From contig JAEYFP010000030.1 in NCBI GenBank assembly GCA_023402845.1, forward strand, positions 1-64,000: a stretch of 64,000 nt of DNA, written 5' to 3'. This document shows positions 41,613 through 51,072 of the stretch, piece after piece. Numbering within the stretch: the stretch's first letter is position 1; every line of letters starts with the position of its first letter. The position numbers were made by a program, and so were the translations under genes. The notes beneath the pieces were generated by a model that saw only the letters and a list, made by a program, of their open reading frames with translations, did no database searches and had not been told where the DNA came from. Source of the stretch: Bacillota bacterium. Its GTDB lineage: Bacteria; Bacillota; Clostridia; Lachnospirales; Lachnospiraceae.

Positions 41613-41641
41613 TTGTATGCCCCTTGTTCCTATCTTATAAT
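41613..41641 (+). promoter_or_regulatory. Promoter of pta
   Basis: TTGTAT (41613-41618), 17 bases, TATAAT (41636-41641); about 66 bases of leader before ATG 41714. Confidence 0.8.
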
Positions 41642-41713
41642 TAATATAGTGTCTTGTGATCCTGCTATTATATCAGGACAAAGATACGGATGAAGATTGA
41701 AAGGAGCATGGGT

Positions 41714-42715
41714 ATGTCATTTATTGATTCGATCAAGGACAGGGCAAAACAGGATTTAAAGACGATCGTAATGCCGGAGACGGATGATAGAAGAACCCTG
41801 ATTGCAGCGGCAAAGGTAATAGAGGAGAATCTTGCGAATATCGTCATGATCGGAAAAGAGGACAAGATCATGGAGGGCGCAAGGTGGTTGGAGCTTGACC
41901 TGTCAAAAATCACGGTGATCGACCCGGAGAACGCAGAAAAGCTGGAGCGTTACACGAATAAACTATATGAACTTAGAAAATCAAAGGGGATGACACTGGA
42001 AAAAGCAAGAGAACGCCTTTTGACGGATTATCTAATGTTTGGTGTCATGATGGTAAAAATGCAGGATGCGGATGGAATGGTAGCAGGAGCCTGTCATGCG
42101 ACTGCGGATGTGCTGCGCCCGTCCTTGCAGGTTTTAAAGACGGCACCCGGTGTGGACCTTGTTTCAGGCTTCTTTATTTTAGATGTACCTGATTGCGAAT
42201 ATGGATCTAACGGAACCTTTTTGTTTGCGGATTGTGGATTAAATCAGGATCCGAATTCGGAAGAACTCGCAAGTATTGCCAATTCATCCGCAAAAAGTTT
42301 CACAAATCTTGTAGGAGCAAAACCGATTGTCGCGATGCTTTCCCATTCCACAAAAGGGAGCGCAAAGCATCCGCTTGTGGATAAGGTCGTAAAGGCGACG
42401 GAAATTGCAAAGAAAAAGTATCCTTATCTGGCGCTGGACGGAGAACTGCAGCCGGATGCCGCGCTCGTCCCGTCGATCGCACATTCAAAAGCGCCGGACA
42501 GTGAAATTGCAGGAAAGGCCAATGTGTTGATTTTTCCGAATCTGGACTGCGGAAACATAGGTTATAAGCTAGTGCAGAGGCTGGGAAAAGCGGAAGCCTA
42601 CGGACCGATGCTTCAAGGCCTGGCAAGGCCGGTCAATGATCTGTCCCGCGGCTGTACGGCGGAGGATATTGTAGGTGTTGTTGCCCTGACGGCGGTGCAG
42701 GCCCAGCTTGTATAA
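41714..42715 (+). CDS. pta: Phosphate acetyltransferase
   Basis: Interconverts acetyl-CoA and acetyl phosphate in acetate fermentation. ATG 41714 is preferred because AAAGGAG lies nine bases upstream; ATG 41690 would place that site inside the gene. 333 aa is the usual length of the short, single-domain Pta. Landmarks are GACHATADVLRPSLQ, SGFFILDVP, AMLSHSTKGSAKHP, ELQPDAALV and the ending NDLSRGCTAEDIV. ackA, which normally follows in Clostridia, is absent here; an inverted repeat and a new promoter follow instead. Confidence 0.96.
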   Translation: MSFIDSIKDRAKQDLKTIVMPETDDRRTLIAAAKVIEENLANIVMIGKEDKIMEGARWLELDLSKITVIDPENAEKLERYTNKLYELRKSKGMTLEKARERLLTDYLMFGVMMVKMQDADGMVAGACHATADVLRPSLQVLKTAPGVDLVSGFFILDVPDCEYGSNGTFLFADCGLNQDPNSEELASIANSSAKSFTNLVGAKPIVAMLSHSTKGSAKHPLVDKVVKATEIAKKKYPYLALDGELQPDAALVPSIAHSKAPDSEIAGKANVLIFPNLDCGNIGYKLVQRLGKAEAYGPMLQGLARPVNDLSRGCTAEDIVGVVALTAVQAQLV

Positions 42716-42719
42716 GGTT

Positions 42720-42767
42720 GTTACTGTTCACGAAACTGCTGTATTTTGCAGTGGAGTGAACAGTAAC
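42720..42767. repeat. Inverted repeat after pta
   Basis: GTTACTGTTCAC (42720-42731) and GTGAACAGTAAC (42756-42767) are perfect 12-base arms; within the loop ACTGC/GCAGT forms a second stem. It starts four bases after the pta stop and ends without a T run, so it may stabilise the pta mRNA end or be an interspersed repeat rather than a simple terminator. Confidence 0.7.
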
Positions 42768-42807
42768 ATAAGGTTAGTTTGAATTTTGGTAAAATATTAG
42801 AAAGCAG

Positions 42808-42836
42808 TTGACAAAGTGGAAAACGCTCTGTATAAT
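42808..42836 (+). promoter_or_regulatory. Consensus promoter of rpmF
   Basis: TTGACA (42808-42813), exactly 17 bases, TATAAT (42831-42836): a full consensus match. The 75-base leader carries a small hairpin ACGAT/ATCGT before the ribosome site AAGGAGG. Confidence 0.93.
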
Positions 42837-42917
42837 TAGTCAAGTGTGAAACGATTTATATCGTTACAGCGTAGCGGTTGAGTAATAATAGAAGCAGAAA
42901 CATAAGGAGGTGTAACG

Positions 42918-43097
42918 ATGTCTATTTGTCCAAAGAATAAATCTTCCAAGGGAAGAAGAGATCAGAGGAGAGCAAACTGGAAAATGAATGCTCCTACGTT
43001 AGTAAAGTGCAGCAAATGCGGTGAGCTGATGATGCCTCACAGAGTTTGCAAGGCATGTGGTTCCTATAACAAAAAGGAAATCATTAAAGCTGATTAA
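42918..43097 (+). CDS. rpmF: Ribosomal protein L32, zinc-binding form
   Basis: Short gene of 59 aa. The start MSICPKNKSSKGRRDQRRAN is typical for L32, and the two CxxC knuckles CSKCGELMMP and CKACGSY keep all four zinc ligands. AAGGAGGTG lies nine bases before ATG 42918. It has its own consensus promoter and its own terminator (43107-43133). yceD, the usual upstream partner, is not present. Confidence 0.97.
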   Translation: MSICPKNKSSKGRRDQRRANWKMNAPTLVKCSKCGELMMPHRVCKACGSYNKKEIIKAD

Positions 43098-43106
43098 GAA
43101 GATGAG

Positions 43107-43133
43107 AAAAGATGCGGTTACGCATCTTTTTTT
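43107..43133 (+). terminator. Terminator of rpmF
   Basis: AAAAGATGCG (43107-43116) and CGCATCTTTT (43121-43130) form a perfect ten-base stem with loop GTTA and a run of seven T. It separates rpmF from plsX. Confidence 0.92.
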
Positions 43134-43172
43134 GTGCGCAAAAACCCTTCAAAAATAAGGGAAAAAAAGTGA

Positions 43173-43201
43173 TTGATTTTTACTATGATGTCTTGTATAG
43201 T
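43173..43201 (+). promoter_or_regulatory. Promoter of the plsX operon
   Basis: TTGATT (43173-43178), 17 bases, TATAGT (43196-43201). It is placed between the rpmF terminator and plsX and would drive plsX-acpP-rnc-smc and perhaps beyond. It contains no evident FapR dyad. Confidence 0.75.
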
Positions 43202-43257
43202 AATTTATAGGTGTTTTGCGAGAGAAAAAAGGATGTAAATTCAGGCAGGTAAATAGA

Positions 43258-44262
43258 ATGGTAAATGTTGCTTTAGACGCGATGGGTGGTGACAACGCCC
43301 CCGGGGAAATTATAAAAGGCGCATTGGGTGCGCTGGCCCTGCGGGATGATATTAAGATTTATTTATGCGGGAAGCAGGAACTGCTTCAGGCGGGATTAAA
43401 GGACAGCAGCTATGGAACCGACAGGCTGGAAATTGTCGACGCGCCGGAAATGATTGATACAGGTGAGCCTCCCGTCATGGCAATCAGAAAAAAGAAAGAA
43501 TCCTCAATTGTGAAGGGGCTTGGACTTGTAAAAGACGGCACATGCGATGCGTTTGTTTCGGCGGGCAGCTCGGGAGCCGTTCTTGTGGGCGGACAGTTTG
43601 TGGTCGGCCGGATCAAGGGAGTGGAAAGACCGCCTCTTGCGCCTCTTATACCAACAGAAAAGGGTGTGGCACTTTTAATTGACTGCGGCGCGAATGTAGA
43701 TGCCAGAGCATCCCATCTTGTACAGTTTGCAAAGATGGGTTCGGTTTATATGGAATATGTGATCGGGATCAAAAAGCCCAGGGTTGCCATTGTCAATATC
43801 GGCGCCGAAGAAGAAAAGGGGAACATGCTTGTAAAGGAGACGTACCCGTTGCTGAAGAACTGTCCCGACATCAATTTTATAGGAAGCATAGAGGCCAGGG
43901 ATATTCCGAGAGGCAATGCGGATGTCGTCGTATGTGAGGCGTTTGTCGGAAACGTCATATTAAAGTTGTACGAAGGTGTCGGATCGACGTTACTTACGAT
44001 GGTAAAGCAGGGCTTAATGTCCAGTCTTCGCAGTAAAATTGGCGCGCTGCTGATTAAGCCGGCTTTGAAGCAGACAATGAAAAAATTCGATTCTTCGGAG
44101 TACGGAGGCGCACCGTTACTTGGATTGAACGGTCTTGTAGTGAAAACGCACGGCAGTTCAAAAGCGAAAGAAATCACTAATTCGATCGTACAGTGTGTCA
44201 CATTTAAGGAGCAGGAAATCAATAAGAAAATAAACGAAAAAATTAATATGAAGGATGAGTAA
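43258..44262 (+). CDS. plsX: Phosphate acyltransferase PlsX
   Basis: Converts acyl-ACP to acyl phosphate, the first step of phospholipid synthesis with PlsY. ATG 43258 is taken (AGGCAGGT upstream) over 43216; 334 aa is the family length. The start VNVALDAMGGDNAPGEIIKGA, the middle SAGSSGAVLVGG and the end YGGAPLLGLNGLVVKTHGSS are diagnostic. It is followed 16 bases later by acpP. Confidence 0.97.
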   Translation: MVNVALDAMGGDNAPGEIIKGALGALALRDDIKIYLCGKQELLQAGLKDSSYGTDRLEIVDAPEMIDTGEPPVMAIRKKKESSIVKGLGLVKDGTCDAFVSAGSSGAVLVGGQFVVGRIKGVERPPLAPLIPTEKGVALLIDCGANVDARASHLVQFAKMGSVYMEYVIGIKKPRVAIVNIGAEEEKGNMLVKETYPLLKNCPDINFIGSIEARDIPRGNADVVVCEAFVGNVILKLYEGVGSTLLTMVKQGLMSSLRSKIGALLIKPALKQTMKKFDSSEYGGAPLLGLNGLVVKTHGSSKAKEITNSIVQCVTFKEQEINKKINEKINMKDE

Positions 44263-44278
44263 GAAAGGACGAGTAACA

Positions 44279-44509
44279 ATGGAGTTTGAAAAGCTGAAAA
44301 AAATTATTGCAGAGGTTTTGAATGTCGATGAAGATGAGGTGACGATGGAAACGAAGTTTGTCGATGATCTGGGTGCGGATTCACTGGATATTTTTCAGAT
44401 CATTATGGGCATTGAAGAGGAGTTTGATGTTGAAATATCGACAGACGAGGCGGAAAATATTGTTTCGGTCGGCGATGCGGTGGAGCAGATCAAAAATGCC
44501 TTAAGTTAA
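44279..44509 (+). CDS. acpP: Acyl carrier protein
   Basis: 76 aa, strongly acidic four-helix protein. The phosphopantetheine is attached to Ser35 in LGADSLDIFQ. ATG 44279 (AAAGGACGAG upstream) replaces a longer frame starting inside plsX at 44255. The order plsX-acpP-rnc-smc is the classical Firmicute arrangement. AGAGGC (44510) and GCCTCTGCTTTT (44570) can pair across the following spacer and could reduce read-through. Confidence 0.96.
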   Translation: MEFEKLKKIIAEVLNVDEDEVTMETKFVDDLGADSLDIFQIIMGIEEEFDVEISTDEAENIVSVGDAVEQIKNALS

Positions 44510-44612
44510 GAGGCCTGAAGTTGCGAAAGCTTAGTACAGAGTGAGCTCGGAAGACCTTTGGTTTTTCGAGCCTCTGCTTTTAAAGAAGTGTCAATGAGGG
44601 AAAGTGGCATTT

Positions 44613-45311
44613 ATGAATAAGATCACGGGATACAAAGGATTGGAAATAAAAATCGGTTATACATTCAGAAATCAGGAGCTGCTGAAACTTGCACTGACAC
44701 ACAGCTCTTTTTCTAATGAACTGAAATTGAACAAGACGGATAATTATGAAAGGCTGGAATTTTTGGGTGATGCAGTACTCGAGCTTGCAGTCAGTGAATT
44801 TTTGTACTATAACAACCCGAACATGCACGAAGGGAATATGACGAAACTGCGCGCGAGCCTTGTCTGTGAGCCTACGCTTGCTTTTTGTGCCAAAAGCCTT
44901 TCGCTGGGCGACTATCTGCTGCTTGGCAAAGGAGAGGAACAGACCGGAGGCAGGACCAGGGACTCTATCATTTCCGATGTGTTCGAGGCAATTATCGGTG
45001 CGATTTACGTAGACGGCGGCTTTGAACAGGCTAAAGTATTTATTGAAAGGTATGTACTGCGTGACATGGAGCATAAAATTGAATTTACGGACAGTAAGAC
45101 AATTTTGCAGGAATATGCACAGGAAAATGGAGAAAAGCTTTCTTATGAGCTTGTTTCTGAAATTGGTCCGGCACATGATCGGAAGTATCTTGTGCATGCA
45201 TTGATAAACGGCAGCGTCGTTTCCGAGGGGCTTGGCAAGACAAAGAAAAGTGCGGAACAGCAGGCAGCATTTGCTGTTCTTCAGAATTTACATATCGAAG
45301 ACAGGGAGTAG
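44613..45311 (+). CDS. rnc: Ribonuclease III
   Basis: Cuts double-stranded RNA in rRNA precursors and SRP RNA. 232 aa from ATG 44613; GTG 44604 in the same frame is closer to the GAGGG site and remains possible. The nuclease signature ERLEFLGDAVLEL is at about 46-58, the second metal site is in DVFEAIIGAIYVDGG, and a double-stranded-RNA-binding domain follows (about 155-230, with GLGKTKKSAEQQAA). smc starts eight bases after the stop. Confidence 0.97.
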   Translation: MNKITGYKGLEIKIGYTFRNQELLKLALTHSSFSNELKLNKTDNYERLEFLGDAVLELAVSEFLYYNNPNMHEGNMTKLRASLVCEPTLAFCAKSLSLGDYLLLGKGEEQTGGRTRDSIISDVFEAIIGAIYVDGGFEQAKVFIERYVLRDMEHKIEFTDSKTILQEYAQENGEKLSYELVSEIGPAHDRKYLVHALINGSVVSEGLGKTKKSAEQQAAFAVLQNLHIEDRE

Positions 45312-45318
45312 TGGGTGG

Positions 45319-48300
45319 ATGTATTTAAAGAGCATTGAGGTACATGGATTCAAATCATTTGCAAACAAAATCACGTTTAAATTTCATAATGGAATCACAG
45401 CCATTGTCGGTCCGAACGGGAGCGGAAAAAGCAACGTTGCGGACGCGGTGCGCTGGGTTCTTGGCGAACAGCGTGTCAAGCAGCTTCGAGGTGCCAGTAT
45501 GCAGGATGTCATTTTTTCCGGTACCGAGATGAGAAAGCCGATGGGCTATGCTTATGTGTCGATCACGTTGGATAATTCCGACCATAAGCTTGCAGTTGAT
45601 TTTGAAGAGGTAACGGTTTCCCGGCGCGTGTACCGATCGGGGGAAAGCGAGTATCTGATTAATGGCGCGCCGTGCCGTCTGAAAGATGTATACGAGATGT
45701 TTTATGATACCGGTATCGGGAAGGAAGGTTATTCAATTATTGGCCAGGGGCAGATTGACCGGATTTTGAGCGGCAGGCCGGAGGAGCGGAGAGAGCTTTT
45801 TGACGAGGCCGCAGGTATTGTGAAATTTAAAAGAAGAAAGGCGACTGCGATTAAAAAGCTTGAGGATGAGCGCGCAAATCTTGTGCGCGTCAGCGATATC
45901 CTTTCTGAGCTGGAAAAGCAGCTGGAGCCTCTTGAAAAGCAGTCGGAGGTTGCAAAGGAATATTTAAAGAAAAAGGAAGAGTTAAAAAGGCTGGATGTCA
46001 ATATATTTCTGCTTGAGACGGAGCGTGTAAAAAAGCAGTTGAAGGAGTTTACGGAAAAATTTCAAATTGCGGACGGCGACTTAAGGGAAGCCCGGGGCAG
46101 ATATGAAAATATTAAAGAGGAATATGCCGAGATTGAGGCAAGAATTGAACTGCTCGACAGTAAAATCGAAGAAAAGCGGAAACTCCTTTCAGATAACAGT
46201 CTGTTAAAAGAAAAATTAGAGGGTGAAATCAATGTTTTAAAAGAAAAAATTAATTCCGCCCAATCAAACAATACACATTATACGAACAGGAAGCAGTCAC
46301 TTGATAAAGAAATTGAAACGAGGCAGAAGGAGCATTATAGGATCGGAGAAGAGAAAGCCGAATTAGACGGACAGTTGGAGGAGCTCTTAGAGGTAAGGGA
46401 CGAAGCCAAGGGTCTGTTAATTGCTGTCCAAAGAAAAATTGAAACATTAAATACCGGCATGGAAAGAAATAAAAATGATATTATCGCAACACTCAACGAA
46501 CGTGCTGCAATCAAAACGAAGCTCGGCCGTTATGATACGATGCTCGAGCAGATTAATATTCGAAAGGCGGAGCTGCAGTCAAGGCTGCTGCGGGCAAAAT
46601 CCGAGGAGGCAGAGCAGGAAACCCTGATTGATCAGCTCTACGTCCAGTTGAATGAGATCAGTCAGGATATTTTAAAGTCCGATGAAAAGAAGGAAATACT
46701 GGAAGAGCAGCTCACCGAAGTGAGGAACTCCCTTGAGGAGCAGGACAGGCTGTTGGGCGACAGCCAGATTAATTATCATAAAGAAAAATCAAGATTGGAT
46801 GCGTTGAAAAACATTTCTGAGCGCTATGACGGTTATGGCAGCAGCATCCGTCGTGTTATGGAGCAGAAAGAGACTAACCAGGGCCTCATAGGCGTGGTGG
46901 CAGATATCATTTCTGTTGATAAGAAATATGAGACGGCGCTCGAAACGGCGCTCGGCGGCAATATCCAGAATATCGTAACGACGGATGAACAGGTTGCCAA
47001 AAAGATGATTCGTTTTTTGAAAGAGAATAAATGCGGCCGTGCAACCTTTTTGCCGCTGACAAGCGTAAAGGACCGGGGAGAATTTAACAGGCGGGAGGTC
47101 AGAGAAGAAAAAGGGTTTATCGGAATGGCCTCTGAGCTTGTGCAGAATGATAAAAAATATAATGATGTGGTCGGTCAGCTCCTGGGAGCAATTATTGTCG
47201 TGGATCATATTGACAATGCACTGCCAATGGCAAAAAAATATCATTATCTGTTGCGCATTGTGACGCTGGAAGGTGAATATTTGACACCGGGCGGCGCGCT
47301 TGCCGGCGGTGCTTTTAAAAATGCCAGCAATCTTCTCGGAAGAAAAAGAGAAATCGAAGAGTTGGAAGAGACGGTCAGGGCGAGTCTTAAAAAAGTTGAT
47401 GAAATTATGAACCACATTGAGGAAATAAAGGAAAGACGTACGGAGACCAGAAAAGAAATTGAAGCACTCAAGGCATTGCAGCAGGAACAGTATATCAAGC
47501 AGAATACGGCCCAGTTGAATGTGAATCAGGCACTTGAAAGAAAAGAAGAGACAGTGAAAGACTACCATACGTTGGAGATCGAAAACAAAGAGATCGAACA
47601 ACAGGTTGTGGATATAAAAGGAAGCAAAGAGGATATTAAAGCGGAGCTTTCCGGTTCCGAACAGAAGGAGAAGGAGTTGGAACGGCAAATTGCCGGTTGC
47701 GGAGCAGAGCTTGAGCTGCTGCGCGACGAAGAATCCAGACAGGTATTAAAGGTAACGGAGCTTGATCTGGAGGTCGCGAATTTAAGACAGAAGCAGGAGT
47801 TCTCCAGACAGAATGTGGCTCGAATCGAGGCGGAAATGATACATCTGAAAGAGGAAATGGTGGAAATTTCCGAAAAGTTGATTCAGGCGGAGCTGGATAG
47901 TAAACAAAAACAGGAAAACATTCAGGAGATCGAAAGGACGATCGAAGCCTCCGACACCTCGACAGACGATAACGAGGATGCCTTAAAACAGGCGATTGCT
48001 GAAAAAGAGGAATTCACATCGAAACAGAAGGGATTTTTTGCGGCGAGGGAGGAGCTCTCAGACCGGATCGGATCGCTCGACAAAGAGGTGTTCCGTTTGA
48101 ACAGTCAGCGGGAACGCATGGAGGAAGCACAGGAATCTCAAATCAATTATATGTGGAATGAATATGAAATCACGCTTTCCGCCGCGCTTTCCATGCGGGA
48201 CGGGGAACTGACGGATCCTTCGGCTATCAGGAAAGGCATTGTGAGCCTGAAGGATCAGATCAGACGGCTGGGTGATGTAAATGTTAATTCTATTGAAGAT

Positions 48301-48879
48301 TATAAAAATTTGACGGAGCGCTATGACTTTCTGAAAAACCAGCATGATGATCTTGTAAAAGCAGAACAGACGCTTGCCGGTATTATAGACGAGCTGGACA
48401 GCGCGATGAGAAAGCAGTTTGAAGAAAAATTCAAGGAAATCGGCAGAGAGTTTGACAAGGTATTCAAGGAGCTGTTTGGCGGCGGAAAAGGTTCGTTGGA
48501 GCTTTCGGGAGATGAAGATATTCTGGAGGCGGGCGTTTCCATTATCGCACAGCCTCCTGGCAAGAAACTTCAGAATATGATGCAGCTTTCAGGCGGGGAA
48601 AAAGCGCTCACCGCGATCGCGCTGCTGTTTGCAATCCAGAATTTGAAGCCGTCTCCGTTCTGCCTTTTGGATGAGATCGAAGCGGCGCTTGACGAATCCA
48701 ATGTCGGCAGGTTTGCAGGATATTTACATAAGCTGACAAAACATACGCAGTTTATTGTAATCACACACCGCAGAGGTACGATGGAACAGTCGGATCGCCT
48801 GTATGGTATTACGATGCAGGAAAAAGGCGTATCTGCGCTGGTTTCTGTCAATTTAATAGATAAGGATCTGGATGACTGA
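45319..48879 (+). CDS. smc: Chromosome segregation protein SMC
   Basis: Condensin ATPase that loops and separates chromosomes with ScpA/ScpB. ATG 45319 (GTGGGTGG upstream) gives 1186 aa; the longer frame from 45232 is inside rnc. Walker A GPNGSGKSN is at 31-39, two long coiled coils flank the hinge (about 520-640, with GYGSSIRRVME near its start), and the C-terminal head has signature LSGGEKALTAIALLF and Walker B CLLDEIEAALDESN. Length is normal. Large antisense frames over the coiled coil are shadows. Confidence 0.98.
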   Translation: MYLKSIEVHGFKSFANKITFKFHNGITAIVGPNGSGKSNVADAVRWVLGEQRVKQLRGASMQDVIFSGTEMRKPMGYAYVSITLDNSDHKLAVDFEEVTVSRRVYRSGESEYLINGAPCRLKDVYEMFYDTGIGKEGYSIIGQGQIDRILSGRPEERRELFDEAAGIVKFKRRKATAIKKLEDERANLVRVSDILSELEKQLEPLEKQSEVAKEYLKKKEELKRLDVNIFLLETERVKKQLKEFTEKFQIADGDLREARGRYENIKEEYAEIEARIELLDSKIEEKRKLLSDNSLLKEKLEGEINVLKEKINSAQSNNTHYTNRKQSLDKEIETRQKEHYRIGEEKAELDGQLEELLEVRDEAKGLLIAVQRKIETLNTGMERNKNDIIATLNERAAIKTKLGRYDTMLEQINIRKAELQSRLLRAKSEEAEQETLIDQLYVQLNEISQDILKSDEKKEILEEQLTEVRNSLEEQDRLLGDSQINYHKEKSRLDALKNISERYDGYGSSIRRVMEQKETNQGLIGVVADIISVDKKYETALETALGGNIQNIVTTDEQVAKKMIRFLKENKCGRATFLPLTSVKDRGEFNRREVREEKGFIGMASELVQNDKKYNDVVGQLLGAIIVVDHIDNALPMAKKYHYLLRIVTLEGEYLTPGGALAGGAFKNASNLLGRKREIEELEETVRASLKKVDEIMNHIEEIKERRTETRKEIEALKALQQEQYIKQNTAQLNVNQALERKEETVKDYHTLEIENKEIEQQVVDIKGSKEDIKAELSGSEQKEKELERQIAGCGAELELLRDEESRQVLKVTELDLEVANLRQKQEFSRQNVARIEAEMIHLKEEMVEISEKLIQAELDSKQKQENIQEIERTIEASDTSTDDNEDALKQAIAEKEEFTSKQKGFFAAREELSDRIGSLDKEVFRLNSQRERMEEAQESQINYMWNEYEITLSAALSMRDGELTDPSAIRKGIVSLKDQIRRLGDVNVNSIEDYKNLTERYDFLKNQHDDLVKAEQTLAGIIDELDSAMRKQFEEKFKEIGREFDKVFKELFGGGKGSLELSGDEDILEAGVSIIAQPPGKKLQNMMQLSGGEKALTAIALLFAIQNLKPSPFCLLDEIEAALDESNVGRFAGYLHKLTKHTQFIVITHRRGTMEQSDRLYGITMQEKGVSALVSVNLIDKDLDD

Positions 48880-48898
48880 TTAAAAGGATAAGAGGATT

Positions 48899-49819
48899 AT
48901 GGAAAATCAAAATTTTTTTACAAGACTCGTTAGCGGTCTTACAAAGACAAGAGATCATATTGTACAGGGAATCGATTCGGTGTTCAGCGGTTCCTCGAGT
49001 ATTGATGAGGATTTCTATGAGGAACTTGAGGAAATACTGATCATGGGTGACTTAGGCGTGCATGCGACATCGGAAATCATTGACCGCCTGCGAACACAGG
49101 TAAAGGAGCGGCATATCAAGGAACCGATGGAATGCAAGCAGCTTCTGATCGCAGGTATCAAGGAGCAGATGGATGTCGGAGAAACGGCCTATGAGTTTGA
49201 AACAAAAAAATCGATTGTTCTGGTCGTTGGTGTCAATGGCGTCGGAAAGACGACAAGCATTGGTAAGCTGGCATCTCACTTAAAGGGTCAGGGAAAAAAA
49301 GTGATGGTGGCAGCGGCCGATACATTCCGTGCGGCGGCAGGCGAACAGCTTGCGGAATGGGCAAACAGGGCAGGCGTCGATATGATTAAGGGCATCGAGG
49401 GGCAGGATCCGGCCTCCGTCGTATATGATGCGCTGAGTGCGGCAAAGGCAAGAAATGTGGATGTGTTATTATGTGATACTGCCGGACGCCTTCATAATAA
49501 GAAAAATTTAATGGAAGAATTAAAGAAGATTAATCGAATCATCGACAGAGAATATCCCGAGGCATTTCGGGAGACGCTTGTTGTGCTGGATGGAACGACA
49601 GGACAGAATGCGCTGAGCCAGGCGAAGGAATTCAAAGAATCTGCGGACATCACCGGTATTATTTTGACAAAGCTGGATGGGACAGCAAAGGGTGGGATCG
49701 CCGTTGCGGTGCAGGCGGAACTCGGTATTCCGGTAAAATATATCGGTGTCGGAGAAACGGTGGAGGATATGCAGAAATTTGATGCCGACGCTTTTGTGGA
49801 TGCACTTTTTGCCAGATGA
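48899..49819 (+). CDS. ftsY: Signal recognition particle receptor FtsY
   Basis: GTPase that docks SRP-bound ribosomes at the membrane. 306 aa: a short N-terminal part, the four-helix N domain (about 1-95), then the G domain with P-loop GVNGVGKTT (about 111-119), DTFRAAAGEQL, DTAGR and TKLDGTAKGG. The acidic A domain of enterobacterial FtsY is missing, as usual in Firmicutes. AGGATAAGAGG precedes ATG 48899. Its SRP partner ffh lies 6.8 kb downstream. Confidence 0.97.
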   Translation: MENQNFFTRLVSGLTKTRDHIVQGIDSVFSGSSSIDEDFYEELEEILIMGDLGVHATSEIIDRLRTQVKERHIKEPMECKQLLIAGIKEQMDVGETAYEFETKKSIVLVVGVNGVGKTTSIGKLASHLKGQGKKVMVAAADTFRAAAGEQLAEWANRAGVDMIKGIEGQDPASVVYDALSAAKARNVDVLLCDTAGRLHNKKNLMEELKKINRIIDREYPEAFRETLVVLDGTTGQNALSQAKEFKESADITGIILTKLDGTAKGGIAVAVQAELGIPVKYIGVGETVEDMQKFDADAFVDALFAR

Positions 49820-49848
49820 GCAGAATCAGAAAGAAGGATATGAAAACT

Positions 49849-51060
49849 ATGTTGACATTGGAAAAATTTGAGGAAGCAAGTGAAATTGTTAAAAAAGTAA
49901 CTTTGGAAACAAAGCTTGTATACAGCAGCTATTTAAGCCAGCAAACCGGTAATCGGATTTATTTAAAGCCTGAGAACATGCAGATGACCGGGGCTTATAA
50001 GCTGCGTGGCGCTTATTATAAGGTCAGTACGCTGACAGAAGAAGAGCGGGGCAGGGGTATTATTACCGCATCAGCAGGAAACCATGCGCAGGGTGTTGCC
50101 TATGCCGCAAAGGAATTTGGCACTAAGGCGGTCATTGTCATGCCGACAACGACTCCGCTGATTAAAGTGAACCGCACGAAAGGCTATGGAGCCAAGGTTG
50201 TTCTTTACGGAGATGTTTATGATGAAGCATGTGCAAAGGCACTGGAGCTTGCAGAGGAAAACGGTTATACGTTTATTCATCCGTTTGATGATCCGGTGGT
50301 TGCAACGGGCCAGGGAACAATCGCGATGGAAATATTTAAGGAACTGCCTCTCGTGGATTATATTCTTGTGCCCATCGGCGGAGGCGGACTTGCTGCGGGC
50401 GTTTCTACACTTGCCAAGCTGATGAATCCCAAAATCAAGGTAATAGGCGTAGAGCCGGCAGGAGCGGCATGCATGCAGGAATCTTTAAAAGAGGGGAAAG
50501 TCATGACACTCGATTCGGTGAATACGATCGCAGACGGAACGGCAGTTAAGACGCCGGGTGCGCAGATATTTCCTTATATTCAAAAAAATCTGGATGAGGT
50601 TTTAACGGTACCGGATGAGGAAATTATCGTAGCATTCCTTGACATGGTCGAAAATCATAAAATGATTGTGGAAAATTCAGGACTTTTGACGGTTGCCGCG
50701 CTCAAACAGCTCAATGTAAAAAATAAAAAAATCGTATCAATTTTAAGCGGCGGAAATATGGATGTCATCACAATGTCTTCTGTCGTACAGCAGGGATTGA
50801 TTATGAGGGACAGAATCTTTACTGTTTCCGTGCTGCTGCCGGATAAGCCGGGTGAGCTGTCCGCAGTTGCCAGTGTAATCGCAAAGCTGAACGGCAATGT
50901 TATCAAGCTTGAGCATAACCAGTTTGTTTCGACGAACAGAAATGCGGCTGTGGAGCTGCGTATTACGCTGGAAGCGTTCGGTACAACACACAAGGATGAA
51001 ATTATGAAGGCGCTGACGGAAGGCGGTTATAGGCCGAAGATCGTCAGGACAAATATTTGA
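49849..51060 (+). CDS. ilvA: Threonine ammonia-lyase with a C-terminal ACT domain
   Basis: PLP enzyme turning threonine into 2-oxobutyrate and ammonia. Three in-frame ATGs exist (49816, 49840, 49849); 49849 has AAGGA at a proper distance, giving 403 aa. The first ATG overlaps the ftsY stop. Schiff-base Lys51 is in MTGAYKLRGAYY, the phosphate loop is GGGGLAAG, and a single ACT domain (about 325-400, VLLPDKPGELSAVASVI) suggests control by an amino acid. The single ACT and length resemble the tdcB/ilvA forms of Clostridia; it may be biosynthetic or catabolic. Next come the 2-oxoacid oxidoreductase genes. Confidence 0.93.
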   Translation: MLTLEKFEEASEIVKKVTLETKLVYSSYLSQQTGNRIYLKPENMQMTGAYKLRGAYYKVSTLTEEERGRGIITASAGNHAQGVAYAAKEFGTKAVIVMPTTTPLIKVNRTKGYGAKVVLYGDVYDEACAKALELAEENGYTFIHPFDDPVVATGQGTIAMEIFKELPLVDYILVPIGGGGLAAGVSTLAKLMNPKIKVIGVEPAGAACMQESLKEGKVMTLDSVNTIADGTAVKTPGAQIFPYIQKNLDEVLTVPDEEIIVAFLDMVENHKMIVENSGLLTVAALKQLNVKNKKIVSILSGGNMDVITMSSVVQQGLIMRDRIFTVSVLLPDKPGELSAVASVIAKLNGNVIKLEHNQFVSTNRNAAVELRITLEAFGTTHKDEIMKALTEGGYRPKIVRTNI

Positions 51061-51072
51061 GGGGACAGCCAT

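Noticed and set aside
46789..47688. 299-aa antisense frame
   Set aside because: It is the shadow of the smc coiled coil and hinge, where Glu/Lys codons give long reverse frames rich in Phe and Leu.
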